From assembly GCA_009692395.1 (NCBI GenBank), contig SHZG01000004.1, positions 1 to 37,317 on the forward strand: a stretch of DNA of 37,317 nt, written 5' to 3'. The notes beneath the pieces were generated by a model. It was not told the origin of the DNA and made no database searches. It saw nothing but the letters and a program-made list of their open reading frames with translations. The DNA comes from Methylococcales bacterium (GTDB lineage Bacteria; Pseudomonadota; Gammaproteobacteria; Methylococcales; Methylomonadaceae). Both the position numbers and the translations under genes were made by a program. The stretch's first letter is position 1. Each line of letters begins with the position of its first letter. Shown here piece after piece: positions 1-8,438 of this stretch.

Positions 1-79
1 CCAGTTCATTGCTATCATCGGTTTGTTAGTTCAAATTATCTTACTGTACCGCATTGTGGGAAGTTGTGGGTAATCGTGT

Positions 80-193
80 GACTTAAATCCTAGCGAACAA
101 TACTGGGCGATTATTAAATCTAAAATTAAGAAATCTATTTCTGGTTATTCTGATTTATATTCTTGTATTGAATTTGTTTTGCAAACTATCTGA
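80..193 (+). pseudogene. IS630-type transposase, C-terminal remnant
   Basis: The frame from 80 reads DLNPSEQYWAIIKSK and continues for 37 codons to TGA at 191-193. This matches the (P/D)LNPIExxWxxxK signature around the last catalytic acidic residue of the IS630/Tc1-mariner DDE family (established family knowledge). Upstream in the same frame is a TAA at 71-73, and the expected preceding residues (a ...YSP-type stretch) are not in frame, so the gene is truncated or frameshifted. It lies about 55 bp inside the terminal repeat at 250-268, a normal spacing for a transposase stop to an IS end. Confidence 0.55.
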
Positions 194-249
194 AAGCTAA
201 AATACTATATCAACAACGTCGAATTCGGGCGCGATATTTATTCATAATT

Positions 250-268
250 ACAGATTTAACCCACTACC
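250..268. repeat. IS terminal inverted repeat (left copy)
   Basis: The 19 bases here are the exact reverse complement of 37171-37189. Further inward the two ends stay similar for about 30 more bases with mismatches, as is usual for IS termini. No target-site duplication can be tested because neither element is complete. Confidence 0.65.
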
Positions 269-383
269 CAAAATAGCTAATCAGTTCTTATCTGAATACA
301 ATATAAATCAATGAATTGGAAAGCACAATTCCTGAAATATGACACTCCCTCATCAATTTGTAAGGACTGCCTGCCATTGAGCG

Positions 384-2222
384 TTATTTTTCTAAATAAG
401 TATAAGCCGTTAATCCCGCTAGTAATTCTTGTTCATAAGCATGCTGGTCTTTGCGACTGAGTTGACTATTCACTAGCTTTTCACGGTAGGCAATTTTTAA
501 TTCTTCGGTGCTGATATGCACATAATCCAATAAATCAGCGACATTTTCACCTTTGTGCAAATCGTAAAAATGGTAGCCGTTATCATCAAGTTCGATATTA
601 ATCGAATGGGTATCGCCGAATAAATTGTGCATATCGCCTAAAATTTCTTGATACGCGCCCAGCATAAAAAAGCCAATAAGATACGGCTGTTCGCTGTCAA
701 TAGTATGAATCGGTAGCGTGTGTTCGATATTCGGCCCATCAATATATTGGTCGATACGCCCATCAGAATCACAGGTTAAATCCTGTAATACAGCGCGACG
801 CGTGGGCTGTTCATTCAAACGATGAATCGGCATAATTGGGAAAATTTGATCTATCCCCCAGACATCGGGCAAGGATTGAAACAGCGAGAAATTACAAAAT
901 ACTTTATCCGCTAATTTCTCATCAAGTTCTTGCAAAATAGTGGCTTCGCTTTGATTCGTTGGATTGAGTTGATTTTTAATCTGCTGACAGATTAGCGCGT
1001 AATTATTTTCCGCGTTCGCTAAGCCATCAATAGTTAATTTATCTTGAGTGAATTGAGTTCGCGCTTCAAACAATGAAAACTGGGCATTGTGATAATGCTC
1101 AGTTAAATTCGCGACACGGGGTAACGCTAATAACTCGGCTTCATTGCTATAAACCGATTCCACATCGGTAACGTTGGTGATGAGTACCGCGTGATGGGCG
1201 GTCAACGCGCGACCTGATTCGGTAATAATATTCGGTTGCGGTAGCTTTTTTTCTGCGCAAATATCAGCAAAACTGCGGACGATATTTTGCGCGTATTCAT
1301 CTAAACTGTAGTTAATAGACGATTCACGGCGTGAACGACTGCCGTCATAATCCACGCCCAAACCACCGCCTGCATCGACAATTTTTATGTCCGCACCCAA
1401 GCGATGTAATTCAACATAAAACTGCCCTGCTTCTTTGAGAGCGATTTTAATGTCATGAATATTGGCAATTTGTGAACCCATGTGAAAGTGCATGAGTTTG
1501 AGCGTGCCTAATAAATCCGCTTGTTTTAGACGGTCAATCAGTTGCAATACTTCATGCGCATGAAAACCAAATTTGGATTTTTCGCCGCCGCTGTTTTGCC
1601 ATTTACCCGCGCTGATGCTAGATAAACGAATCCGCACGCCTAATTGTGGCTTTACATTGAGCTTCGCCGCCTCTTCAATGATGAGTTCGAGTTCGAGCGG
1701 TTTTTCAATGACTAGATATAAATCTAAGCCCATTTTCAAACCAATCAACGCCAAGCGAATATAAGCACGGTCTTTATAACCATTACAAATAACCACGCCT
1801 TTTTTAGATAACGCCATAATGACAAGTAATTCTGGCTTACTGCCCGCTTCCAAACCAATGTTATCGGCCGCTAAAATACCTTCCACAACTTTACGTTGTT
1901 GATTGACTTTAATGGGATAAACAGGCGTGTAGCTACCTTGATAATTGTGCTGTACACAGGCTTTGGCAAAGGCGTTTTGTAGGCGTTTTACGCGGTCTTT
2001 TAAAATATCGGTAAAACGCACTAAGACAGGTAGTGATAATTGCTTGTCGTTGAGTGATAAGGCAATTTCATGTAAATCTAACTCAGTTGCTTGTTCTGAA
2101 CTGGGTTTAACGCAGACATGACCTTTATCATTAATGGAAAAATAACCATCGCCCCAGTTGTCGATGGCGTAAGTTTGCGCTGATTGCTGGGTTGTCCACG
2201 TTGGGTTGGTGCTTGAATTCAC
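384..2222 (-). CDS. speA: Biosynthetic arginine decarboxylase
   Basis: PLP-dependent fold-III decarboxylase that converts arginine to agmatine, the first step of the agmatine route to putrescine. At 612 residues it is slightly shorter than the roughly 630-660 usual for SpeA. Visible motifs are YPIKVNQ with the PLP-binding Lys105, the VDAGGGLGVDYDGS glycine loop near 282-295, TESGRAL near 334-340, and the C-terminal DLTCDSDG with catalytic Cys484, followed by LGAYQEILGDMHNLFGD. It is a single gene transcribed away from kdsD, with a TATAAT-like -10 about 40 bases upstream of the ATG. No other polyamine gene adjoins it, so speB or aguA would be elsewhere. Identification is secure from the order and spacing of motifs. 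Confidence 0.95.
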   Translation of the reverse strand: MNSSTNPTWTTQQSAQTYAIDNWGDGYFSINDKGHVCVKPSSEQATELDLHEIALSLNDKQLSLPVLVRFTDILKDRVKRLQNAFAKACVQHNYQGSYTPVYPIKVNQQRKVVEGILAADNIGLEAGSKPELLVIMALSKKGVVICNGYKDRAYIRLALIGLKMGLDLYLVIEKPLELELIIEEAAKLNVKPQLGVRIRLSSISAGKWQNSGGEKSKFGFHAHEVLQLIDRLKQADLLGTLKLMHFHMGSQIANIHDIKIALKEAGQFYVELHRLGADIKIVDAGGGLGVDYDGSRSRRESSINYSLDEYAQNIVRSFADICAEKKLPQPNIITESGRALTAHHAVLITNVTDVESVYSNEAELLALPRVANLTEHYHNAQFSLFEARTQFTQDKLTIDGLANAENNYALICQQIKNQLNPTNQSEATILQELDEKLADKVFCNFSLFQSLPDVWGIDQIFPIMPIHRLNEQPTRRAVLQDLTCDSDGRIDQYIDGPNIEHTLPIHTIDSEQPYLIGFFMLGAYQEILGDMHNLFGDTHSINIELDDNGYHFYDLHKGENVADLLDYVHISTEELKIAYREKLVNSQLSRKDQHAYEQELLAGLTAYTYLEK

Positions 2223-2258
2223 TGTTTAACTCCGTTAAGTCCTGTTGACGATAGCAAC

Positions 2259-2264
2259 ATTATA
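2259..2264 (-). promoter_or_regulatory. Candidate -10 element for speA
   Basis: Read on the minus strand this is a perfect TATAAT, 36 bases upstream of the speA ATG, so a transcript would have a leader of about 30 nt. No good -35 lies 16-18 bases upstream; the nearest (TTCACT) is about 20 bases away. The call is therefore tentative. Confidence 0.4.
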
Positions 2265-2412
2265 TTCTGTCTTCGTGACTTTATAGTGAAGAAAGGTTTT
2301 TAGGTTACGCCACGCTGTGTCATAAACCACAGTTAATTTTACATTCGGTTGCGCGATATAGGCGTAAATGCTTTATCATTAGCCGCTTAATTTTAGAGTC
2401 CTCTGGTTGTTA

Positions 2413-3390
2413 ATGAAACTACATGATGAAAAGCTCCGCGCCTTAGGTCTTGCGGTTATCCAAGTGGAAACCCAAGCGATTGCTGCCTTAGCTGAACAGA
2501 TTAATGAGCAGTTTGTCCTCGCCTGTAAGCTGATGTTTGCTTGTAAAGGGCGCGTGGTGGTCACAGGTATGGGTAAATCGGGGCATATTGCAGGTAAAAT
2601 AGCGGCAACTTTAGCCAGTACGGGAACGCCTGCGTTTTTTGTGCATTCGGGTGAAGCCAGTCATGGTGATTTAGGCATGATTACCGCGCAAGATGTGGTG
2701 TTGGCGTTGTCTAATTCGGGTGAAACTGAAGAAGTCATCACTATATTACCGATTATTAAACGCTTAGGTGTGCCGCTAATTGCCATGACGGGGAATCCTG
2801 TCTCCACGTTAGCAAAGTTTGCCACCGCGCATATTAATGTGTCGGTTGAGCAAGAAGCCTGTCCGTTGGGGCTTGCGCCTACGTCTAGCACTACAGCGGC
2901 GTTGGTGATGGGTGATGCGCTCGCTGTCTCTTTGTTAGAAGCGCGCGGTTTTACCCGTGATGACTTCGCGTTATCACACCCTGGTGGCAGTTTAGGTAAA
3001 CGGCTGTTATTGCGCGTCAGTGATATGATGCACATTGGCGAACAAATTCCCTCGGTGTTGGAATCAGCGTTTATCAGTGAAGCATTGCTAGAAATGACGG
3101 AGAAACAATTGGGCATGACGGCGATTATCAATGCGCAGGGTCAAGTCAGTGGCATTTTTACCGATGGTGATTTGCGCCGTATGCTATCTAAGAATTTGAA
3201 CATTCACACCATCTGCATTATGGAAGTCATGACGACTCAATGTACAGTGATTAAAGCCGATATTTTAGCCGCCGAAGCCATGCAAATTATGGAACGCAAA
3301 AAAATTAATGCACTAATCGTGGTAGATGAGCAGCAACGCGCGGTCGGCGCGTTGAATATGCACGATTTAATCCGCGCGGGGATTGTGTAA
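2413..3390 (+). CDS. kdsD: D-arabinose 5-phosphate isomerase
   Basis: Interconverts ribulose 5-phosphate and arabinose 5-phosphate, the first committed step towards Kdo of the LPS inner core. An N-terminal SIS sugar-isomerase domain carries GMGKSGHI, ASTGTPAFFVHSGEASHGDLG, SNSGETEEV and LAPTSSTTAALVMGDALA. Two CBS repeats follow from about residue 205 to the end (MMHIGEQIPSV; FTDGDLRRML; VMTTQCTV). The length, about 325 residues, matches E. coli KdsD (328). An upstream TTG at 2407 has a GAG at better spacing, so the true start could be two codons earlier; I chose the ATG. First gene of the kds-lpt run; its TAA overlaps the kdsC ATG by one base. Confidence 0.95.
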   Translation: MKLHDEKLRALGLAVIQVETQAIAALAEQINEQFVLACKLMFACKGRVVVTGMGKSGHIAGKIAATLASTGTPAFFVHSGEASHGDLGMITAQDVVLALSNSGETEEVITILPIIKRLGVPLIAMTGNPVSTLAKFATAHINVSVEQEACPLGLAPTSSTTAALVMGDALAVSLLEARGFTRDDFALSHPGGSLGKRLLLRVSDMMHIGEQIPSVLESAFISEALLEMTEKQLGMTAIINAQGQVSGIFTDGDLRRMLSKNLNIHTICIMEVMTTQCTVIKADILAAEAMQIMERKKINALIVVDEQQRAVGALNMHDLIRAGIV

Positions 3391-3920
3391 TGATGAATAA
3401 CGAGCTGGTCGAAAAAGCCAAAAAACTGAAATTATTGATTCTCGATGTCGATGGCGTACTCACTGATGGCAAGCTGTTTTTTGATAATGATGGCAATGAA
3501 TACAAGTCGTTTCATGCGCGGGATGGGCATGGCATTAAGCTGTTACGGCAAACGGGTGTAGAAGTCGCGGTTATTTCAGGACGAAAATCCAATTCCGTCG
3601 CGCTACGCATGAAAAGTTTAGGTGTTGAATATGTTTATCAGGGGCATGAAAATAAAATTGCCGCATTTAATGAAATTATTGAAAAACTAGGCATTAGCCC
3701 AGAACAAGCTGCTCATGTTGGGGATGATGTATTAGATTTGCCCGTGATGATGCGCGTCGGTTTAGCCATTGCGGTACAAGATGCTAATTTTGCTGTTAAA
3801 CAACGGGCGGATTGGTGTACAGAGTTATCAGGTGGTTGCGGCGCAGTGCGTGAAGTGTGTGATTTTATTATGCAGGCACAAGGCACATTTGATGATGCAT
3901 TAAGCCCCTATCTCCAATGA
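3390..3920 (+). CDS. kdsC: 3-deoxy-D-manno-octulosonate-8-phosphate phosphatase
   Basis: HAD-superfamily type C0 phosphatase that removes phosphate from Kdo-8-P before activation by KdsB. The nucleophile motif is DVDGVLTDG with Asp19 and Asp21. Motif II serine lies in VISGRKS (61-67) and the Mg-binding motif is GDDVLDLPVM (111-120). The length of 176 residues fits the capless tetrameric KdsC family. Two ATGs occur in tandem (3390 and 3393); the first overlaps the kdsD stop and suggests coupled translation. Its own stop overlaps lptC by four bases (ATGA). Confidence 0.95.
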   Translation: MMNNELVEKAKKLKLLILDVDGVLTDGKLFFDNDGNEYKSFHARDGHGIKLLRQTGVEVAVISGRKSNSVALRMKSLGVEYVYQGHENKIAAFNEIIEKLGISPEQAAHVGDDVLDLPVMMRVGLAIAVQDANFAVKQRADWCTELSGGCGAVREVCDFIMQAQGTFDDALSPYLQ

Positions 3921-4486
3921 AGAATTTAAGAAACAAAAAATTCTATCTGACGCTAACCACTGCTGCTCTCGTGAGCTGGGGACTGGTTAGACTGATAGAT
4001 GGTGATGAGTGGCAGAAAAATATCGCTCCCGTACACAGTACCGATTATTTCAGTAACGGCTATACTAAATTTGAAATGAATGAACTGGGTCGATTAAATA
4101 AGAAATTGATTGCCGATAAAGTCTCGCATTACAGTGATGATGACACCACGCATTCAGTCAATCCTGTGATGATTTTTTATAAAGAACACAGCCCACCGTG
4201 GGTGATTAAATCCGAAACGGGTATTTTGTCTGCTGATGGTAATAATCTGTTATTAAACGGCAAAGCCATTGTTAGTCGCGCTCAAGCAGAAGGCGTGACC
4301 GAACTGACCATTAATACGTCTAAGCTACGCGTACAACTAGACACGAGTTATGCAGAAACCGATGAATGGGCTGAATTAATGAGTCCACCCAATATCACTA
4401 CAGGCATTGGTATGAAGTTAGTTTTTGTAAGCCCTATTCATCTGGAATTACTGGCAAATGTGAAAGGAAAATATGAAACAAATTAA
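3917..4486 (+). CDS. lptC: LPS export protein LptC
   Basis: Bitopic inner-membrane protein that passes LPS from LptB2FG to LptA. It has a short basic N-terminus (MKNLRNKKF), one membrane segment at about residues 9-26, and a periplasmic beta-rich LptC domain with recognisable pieces such as WVIKSETGILSADGNNLLLNGKA and a later VTELTINTSKLRVQ. The length of 189 residues equals the family norm. Position between kdsC and lptA, with overlaps on both sides (4 and 14 bases), supports the call more than sequence alone, since LptC is poorly conserved. Confidence 0.9.
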   Translation: MKNLRNKKFYLTLTTAALVSWGLVRLIDGDEWQKNIAPVHSTDYFSNGYTKFEMNELGRLNKKLIADKVSHYSDDDTTHSVNPVMIFYKEHSPPWVIKSETGILSADGNNLLLNGKAIVSRAQAEGVTELTINTSKLRVQLDTSYAETDEWAELMSPPNITTGIGMKLVFVSPIHLELLANVKGKYETN

Positions 4487-4982
4487 TAAATGTTGTTGTG
4501 TGCTGTTACTTGGATTGTACAGCGCGTGTGCGTTCGCCCTAGAAACCGACAAAGACCAGCCCATTACCATTGATTCCAATACCGCGACCTATGATGATGC
4601 CACGGGTACCAGTATTTATACGGGTGCTGTCATCTCCATTCAAGGTAGTTTGCGTGTAGAATCAGACAAATTGGTGGTCTATTTTAAAGATGGCGATGCC
4701 GAACAAATGGTATTTACAGGTAATAAAGCAAAGTTTAAACAAACCCCTAACGAAGGGAGTGAGGATATAACAGGCGAAGCCTTAATAGGTGAGTATTATC
4801 CTAAGAAAAACCTATTGGTACTGAAAGATGAAGCGACCGTGTGGCAAGGTAACGGTACTTATTCAAGCAAACTGATTGAGTATGATAGTAAAACCTCAGT
4901 GGTTAAAGCGGGTGAAGCCTCATCGGATGCTATGCGGGTGCGGGTGACTTTACAACCGAAATCTAAAGAAAAAAAGAAGTAA
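4473..4982 (+). CDS. lptA: Periplasmic LPS-bridge protein LptA
   Basis: OstA/LptA-family beta-jellyroll protein that polymerises into the periplasmic bridge carrying LPS to LptD. The signal peptide is about residues 1-22 with likely cleavage after AFA, before LETDKDQPI. The OstA core is clear: ITIDSNTATYDDATG, TGAVISIQGSLRVESDKLVV and VFTGNKAKFKQ, then a lysine-rich tail typical of LptA. An AAGGA ribosome binding site at about 4464-4469 lies inside lptC and sets the start, giving a 14-base overlap. The length is 169 residues (E. coli LptA is 185). Its TAA overlaps the ATG of lptB by one base. Confidence 0.93.
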   Translation: MKQINKCCCVLLLGLYSACAFALETDKDQPITIDSNTATYDDATGTSIYTGAVISIQGSLRVESDKLVVYFKDGDAEQMVFTGNKAKFKQTPNEGSEDITGEALIGEYYPKKNLLVLKDEATVWQGNGTYSSKLIEYDSKTSVVKAGEASSDAMRVRVTLQPKSKEKKK

Positions 4983-5707
4983 TGGCTATTCTCGCAGCAA
5001 CGCACATCATAAAATCCTACAACGGGCGTAATGTCGTCAATGGCGTTTCTTTACAGGTTCATACCAGTGAAGTGGTTGGTTTATTAGGGCCTAATGGTGC
5101 TGGAAAAACCACCAGTTTCTACATGATGGTGGGATTAGTTAAAGCCGATGAGGGCAAAATTACCCTCGATAATCATGATATTACTCATCATCCTATGCAC
5201 TTAAGAGCGCAGTTAGGTATCGGTTATTTACCCCAAGAACCCTCAATATTTCGTAAATTAAGTGTTGCCGATAATTTACGCGCGGTGTTACAAATTCGTT
5301 CTGATTTAACGCGTGGGCAAATGGAATTGGTCATTGAAGAGCTGTTAGAAGAGTTTCACATCACTCGATTACGCAATCAGCAAGCGTCCAGTTTGTCAGG
5401 CGGTGAACGGCGACGGTTAGAAATTGCGCGGGCATTGGCAACTAACCCACAGTTTATTTTATTGGATGAACCCTTTGCAGGTGTTGATCCTATCTCAGTA
5501 GACGATATTAAAAAAATTATCACCCAATTGAAAGATCGGGGTATTGGTGTCTTGATTACTGAACATAACGTCAGAGAAACCTTAGGTATTTGTGATCGTG
5601 CTTATATCCTAAACCAAGGTCAAGTGATTGCAGAAGGCGGCGCGGAAGCGATTGTTGCCAATGAACAAGTCCGCAACGTTTACCTTGGTAATAATTTTAG
5701 CCTTTAA
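4982..5707 (+). CDS. lptB: LPS export ABC transporter ATPase LptB
   Basis: Cytoplasmic ATPase of the LptB2FG extractor. Motifs are all intact: Walker A GPNGAGKT (36-43), Q-loop Gln85 in YLPQEPSIFRKLSV (the LptB-specific context), signature LSGGERRRLEIARAL (138-152), Walker B ILLDEP (159-164) with catalytic Glu163, and switch His195. The 241 residues match E. coli LptB. lptF and lptG are not here, as is common in gammaproteobacteria where they sit elsewhere. It is followed 18 bases later by rpoN, the usual arrangement. Confidence 0.97.
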   Translation: MAILAATHIIKSYNGRNVVNGVSLQVHTSEVVGLLGPNGAGKTTSFYMMVGLVKADEGKITLDNHDITHHPMHLRAQLGIGYLPQEPSIFRKLSVADNLRAVLQIRSDLTRGQMELVIEELLEEFHITRLRNQQASSLSGGERRRLEIARALATNPQFILLDEPFAGVDPISVDDIKKIITQLKDRGIGVLITEHNVRETLGICDRAYILNQGQVIAEGGAEAIVANEQVRNVYLGNNFSL

Positions 5708-5725
5708 CTTATTGATAGCGGTCGC

Positions 5726-7174
5726 ATGAAGCAATCTTTAAATCTTCGCTTAGGGCAGCAACTTTCGCTGACTCCACAATTGCAGCAATCGCTCAAATTG
5801 TTACAGATGTCTACCTTAGATTTACAGCAAGAAATCCAGCAAGCACTTGAATCCAATATGATGCTGGAAATCGAGGAAGACAGCACCCCGCAACCTTTTG
5901 ATACGTCTTTCGATATTGACAAAAAAGCAACCAATACCGACTTACAAACCAGTGAAGGTTCACAAACCGATATTCCAGACGAATTACCCACCGATTTCTC
6001 GTGGGAAGACATTTACGAAAGCGCGTTAATACCGACGGGTAATTCCACTGATTTAATTGACTTTGAACCCCAAAATAGTAAAGCAAGCACTTTGCTAGAT
6101 TATTTATTGTGGCAATTAGCATTAACGCATTTTTCAGAGCGAGATCAAGCAATGGCTATTACCATCATAGATTCCATCAATGAAGATGGTTATCTTGGCT
6201 GTTCACTTGAAGATATTTTTCAAGGCTTGCAAAACCAATTGGATGACCTTGAATTTGATGAAGTTATCGCGGTACTGCACCGCATTCAAAGTTTTGAACC
6301 CGCAGGTGTCGGGGCGAAAGATTTGAGTGATTGTTTGCGCATACAATTACAACAACTACCCGATAGCACGCTTTACAAAACCGAAGCACTCACTATTGTG
6401 ACACAACATTTAGCTATTTTAGCAGCACACGACCAAGAAAAACTCATGCGTGAACTGCAACTAACAGAACAACATATACGTCAAGTAATTGCATTAATCC
6501 GAACCTTAGACCCTAAACCAGGTGCTAGAATACACGCATCGGATTATGAATATATAATCCCCGACGTGTATGTGGTAAAAATAAGCGGGCAATGGCAAGT
6601 GAGTCTTAATCGAGATGTCGCGCCTAAATTACGCGTTAATCCATTTTATTCATCGCTCATTAAACGCGCAGATAACAGTAACGATAACACCACGATGAAA
6701 AATCATTTGCAAGAAGCCAAATGGTTTATCAAAAGTCTGCATCACCGTAACGATACCCTATGGCGGGTTGCGCGGTGTATCGTGGAAAAACAAACGGCGT
6801 TTTTGGAACATGGCGCAGTTGCCATGCGCCCAATGATACTGAAAGATATTGCCGATGAATTGGAATTACACGAATCAACTATATCGCGTGTGACTACTCA
6901 AAAATATATGCACACGCCAAACGGCATCGTTGACTTTAAATACTTTTTTTCCAGTCATGTCGCAACAGAATCAGGCGGTGAATGCTCCTCAACCGCGATT
7001 CGCGCCTTTATTAAAGAATTAATTAGTACCGAAAATTTAGCAAAACCGCTAAGTGATGACAAAATAGCCACCCTTTTGAAAGAAAAAGGCATAATTGTTG
7101 CGAGAAGAACCGTTGCCAAGTACCGTGAAGCAATGTTTATTTCGCCATCGAATCAGAGAAAGCGCGTGTTATAA
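5726..7174 (+). CDS. rpoN: RNA polymerase sigma-54 factor
   Basis: Alternative sigma factor for -24/-12 promoters that need bacterial enhancer-binding proteins. Region I is the glutamine/leucine-rich N-terminus (MKQSLNLRLGQQLSLTPQLQQSLKLLQ), followed by an acidic linker (about 50-95), the core-binding domain, the HTH (LKDIADELELHESTISRV) and a perfect RpoN box ARRTVAKYRE at 459-468. The length of 482 residues is normal. It lies downstream of lptB with an 18-base gap and is probably cotranscribed. Confidence 0.97.
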   Translation: MKQSLNLRLGQQLSLTPQLQQSLKLLQMSTLDLQQEIQQALESNMMLEIEEDSTPQPFDTSFDIDKKATNTDLQTSEGSQTDIPDELPTDFSWEDIYESALIPTGNSTDLIDFEPQNSKASTLLDYLLWQLALTHFSERDQAMAITIIDSINEDGYLGCSLEDIFQGLQNQLDDLEFDEVIAVLHRIQSFEPAGVGAKDLSDCLRIQLQQLPDSTLYKTEALTIVTQHLAILAAHDQEKLMRELQLTEQHIRQVIALIRTLDPKPGARIHASDYEYIIPDVYVVKISGQWQVSLNRDVAPKLRVNPFYSSLIKRADNSNDNTTMKNHLQEAKWFIKSLHHRNDTLWRVARCIVEKQTAFLEHGAVAMRPMILKDIADELELHESTISRVTTQKYMHTPNGIVDFKYFFSSHVATESGGECSSTAIRAFIKELISTENLAKPLSDDKIATLLKEKGIIVARRTVAKYREAMFISPSNQRKRVL

Positions 7175-7221
7175 ACGCGAACTGAAGTACCATTCATTAT
7201 TATTAAACAAGGAGTATTACC

Positions 7222-7509
7222 ATGCAAGTTATCGTAACAGGACATCATCTTGAAGTCACCGACGCATTAAAAGCGCATATCGACGACAAATTCGCTAAAT
7301 TGGCGCGTCATTTTGATAAAGTTACCGATGTACACGTTATTTTAAGCGTAGAGAAATTGGTTCAAAAAGCAGAAGCGACACTGCAACTGAGCGGTGCAAA
7401 ACTTTTCGCTGAAGACCATCAAGAAAATATGTACGCCGCTATTGATGCAATGGTTGACAAGTTAGATCGTCAAATCACTAAACACAAAGAAAAACATAGT
7501 CAGCATTAA
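7222..7509 (+). CDS. hpf: Ribosome hibernation promoting factor (short form)
   Basis: Small HPF/YfiA-fold protein that binds the 30S decoding centre and promotes 100S dimers in stationary phase. At 95 residues it is the short gammaproteobacterial form without the C-terminal dimerisation domain. Recognisable pieces are QVIVTGHHLEVTDALKAHID, then KLARHFDKVTDVHVILSVEK, and the end DAMVDKLDRQITKHKEKH. A strong AAGGAG at 7209-7214 fixes the start. Known gammaproteobacterial order is rpoN-hpf-ptsN-rapZ; here rapZ follows directly. Confidence 0.95.
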   Translation: MQVIVTGHHLEVTDALKAHIDDKFAKLARHFDKVTDVHVILSVEKLVQKAEATLQLSGAKLFAEDHQENMYAAIDAMVDKLDRQITKHKEKHSQH

Positions 7510-7523
7510 TAAAAAGCCAACAG

Positions 7524-7552
7524 GTTTAAGGTGCGTTTTTCGTGCCTTAAAC
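7524..7552 (+). other. Stable RNA hairpin between hpf and rapZ
   Basis: The transcript would form a continuous 12-bp stem: 7524-7535 pairs with 7541-7552, including two G-U wobbles, closed by a UUUUU loop. No U-tract follows, so it is not a standard intrinsic terminator. It could be a processing or stability element, or partly limit readthrough into rapZ. Confidence 0.6.
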
Positions 7553-7577
7553 ATTGATGCTTATACCCCATAAACTT

Positions 7578-8438
7578 ATGAAATTACTGATTATTAGTGC
7601 TTTATCGGGTGCAGGTAAAAGTACCGCCTTAGATACACTGGAAGATTGTGGCTATTACTGTATTGATAATCTGCCTGTGACTTTACTGGAAGATTTCATT
7701 GATCACGTCATGCTGGCGGACAAAAAAACCTATCAAAAAACCGCTATTGGCATAGATGCCCGCAATAAAAATGAAAGTCTAAGCAATTTTTCTGACCTTT
7801 TAGAGCTGATTCACAGCAAAGGCATAAGTTGCGACATTATCTTTCTACACGCAGCTGAAGCCACTTTACTCAAGCGTTATAGCGAAACACGCAGAAAACA
7901 TCCGCTCACCGATGCCAATATTCCGCTGAAAGATGCGTTAAACATCGAAAAGGTACTGTTAGAACCCATCGCTAGACACGCCAATATCGTAATAGACACC
8001 AGCCGAACCCATTATCATCAATTACGCGAACTGATTAAAGAGCAGCTTGATGAAAGTGACTCCAGACATATTGCGTTGCAATTTCAATCATTTGGTTTTA
8101 AAAATGGTATTCCTTTGGATGCCAGTTTTGTGTTTGATGCCCGCACCTTACCCAATCCCTATTGGATTCCAGAATTGCGTGCCTTATCAGGAAAAGATAA
8201 ACCTGTTATAGATTATCTTAAAGAACAAGCATTAGTGAGCGAACTTTTTCAGGACATTACTGATTTTCTTGAGCGGTGGTTACCGCGTTTTGATGCCGAA
8301 GGACGGAGTTATTTGACCATCGCTATCGGTTGCACAGGTGGACAACACCGTTCAGTGTATCTCGCCGACTTATTATGCCAACACTTTGAAAAGCCCACGC
8401 TTAATGTCATCGTCCGTCATCGAGACTTGACACACTGA
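7578..8438 (+). CDS. rapZ: RNase adapter protein / nucleotide-binding protein RapZ
   Basis: In E. coli RapZ binds GlmY/GlmZ sRNAs and guides RNase E to GlmZ, tuning glucosamine-6-P synthase. The N-terminal P-loop reads SGAGKS (10-15), then DCGYYCIDNLPVTLLEDF, a Walker-B-like VIDTSRTHYHQLREL region, SFGFKNGIPLDASFVFDARTLPNPYW, and the C-terminal signature IAIGCTGGQHRSVYLADLL. I chose the ATG at 7578 because it starts just before the P-loop and avoids the hairpin; in-frame ATG 7557 and TTG 7554 are alternatives. No clear Shine-Dalgarno precedes any of them. The tail ends in RHRDLTH and lacks the KRKP-like basic end used for RNA binding in E. coli, so sRNA binding here is uncertain. Confidence 0.92.
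   Translation: MKLLIISALSGAGKSTALDTLEDCGYYCIDNLPVTLLEDFIDHVMLADKKTYQKTAIGIDARNKNESLSNFSDLLELIHSKGISCDIIFLHAAEATLLKRYSETRRKHPLTDANIPLKDALNIEKVLLEPIARHANIVIDTSRTHYHQLRELIKEQLDESDSRHIALQFQSFGFKNGIPLDASFVFDARTLPNPYWIPELRALSGKDKPVIDYLKEQALVSELFQDITDFLERWLPRFDAEGRSYLTIAIGCTGGQHRSVYLADLLCQHFEKPTLNVIVRHRDLTH

Larger units (their letters stand above)
1..268 (+). mobile_element. Right-hand end of an insertion sequence (partial, left edge of window)
   Basis: This non-coding-looking stretch carries a decayed transposase tail (80-193) followed by a terminal inverted repeat at 250-268. The 19-bp repeat is the exact reverse complement of 37171-37189, where another IS begins, so 268 is taken as the outer boundary. 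Positions 3-73 also give a short open frame (QFIAIIGLLVQ...) that could be the tail of an IS1-type InsB, but this is too short to assert. The rest of the element lies outside the window. Positions 269-383, between the IS and speA, show nothing I can name. Confidence 0.55.

Noticed and set aside
1..73. Possible IS1 InsB C-terminus (QFIAIIGLLVQ...) at the left edge
   Set aside because: About 20 residues with no diagnostic motif; mentioned only within the IS-end entry.
1573..1764. Open frame on the plus strand inside speA
   Set aside because: Antisense to a strongly conserved enzyme, no family resemblance, and no ribosome binding site.
2661..3131. A 156-codon minus-strand frame inside kdsD
   Set aside because: Shadow of the conserved SIS/CBS coding sequence; its composition mirrors the sense gene.
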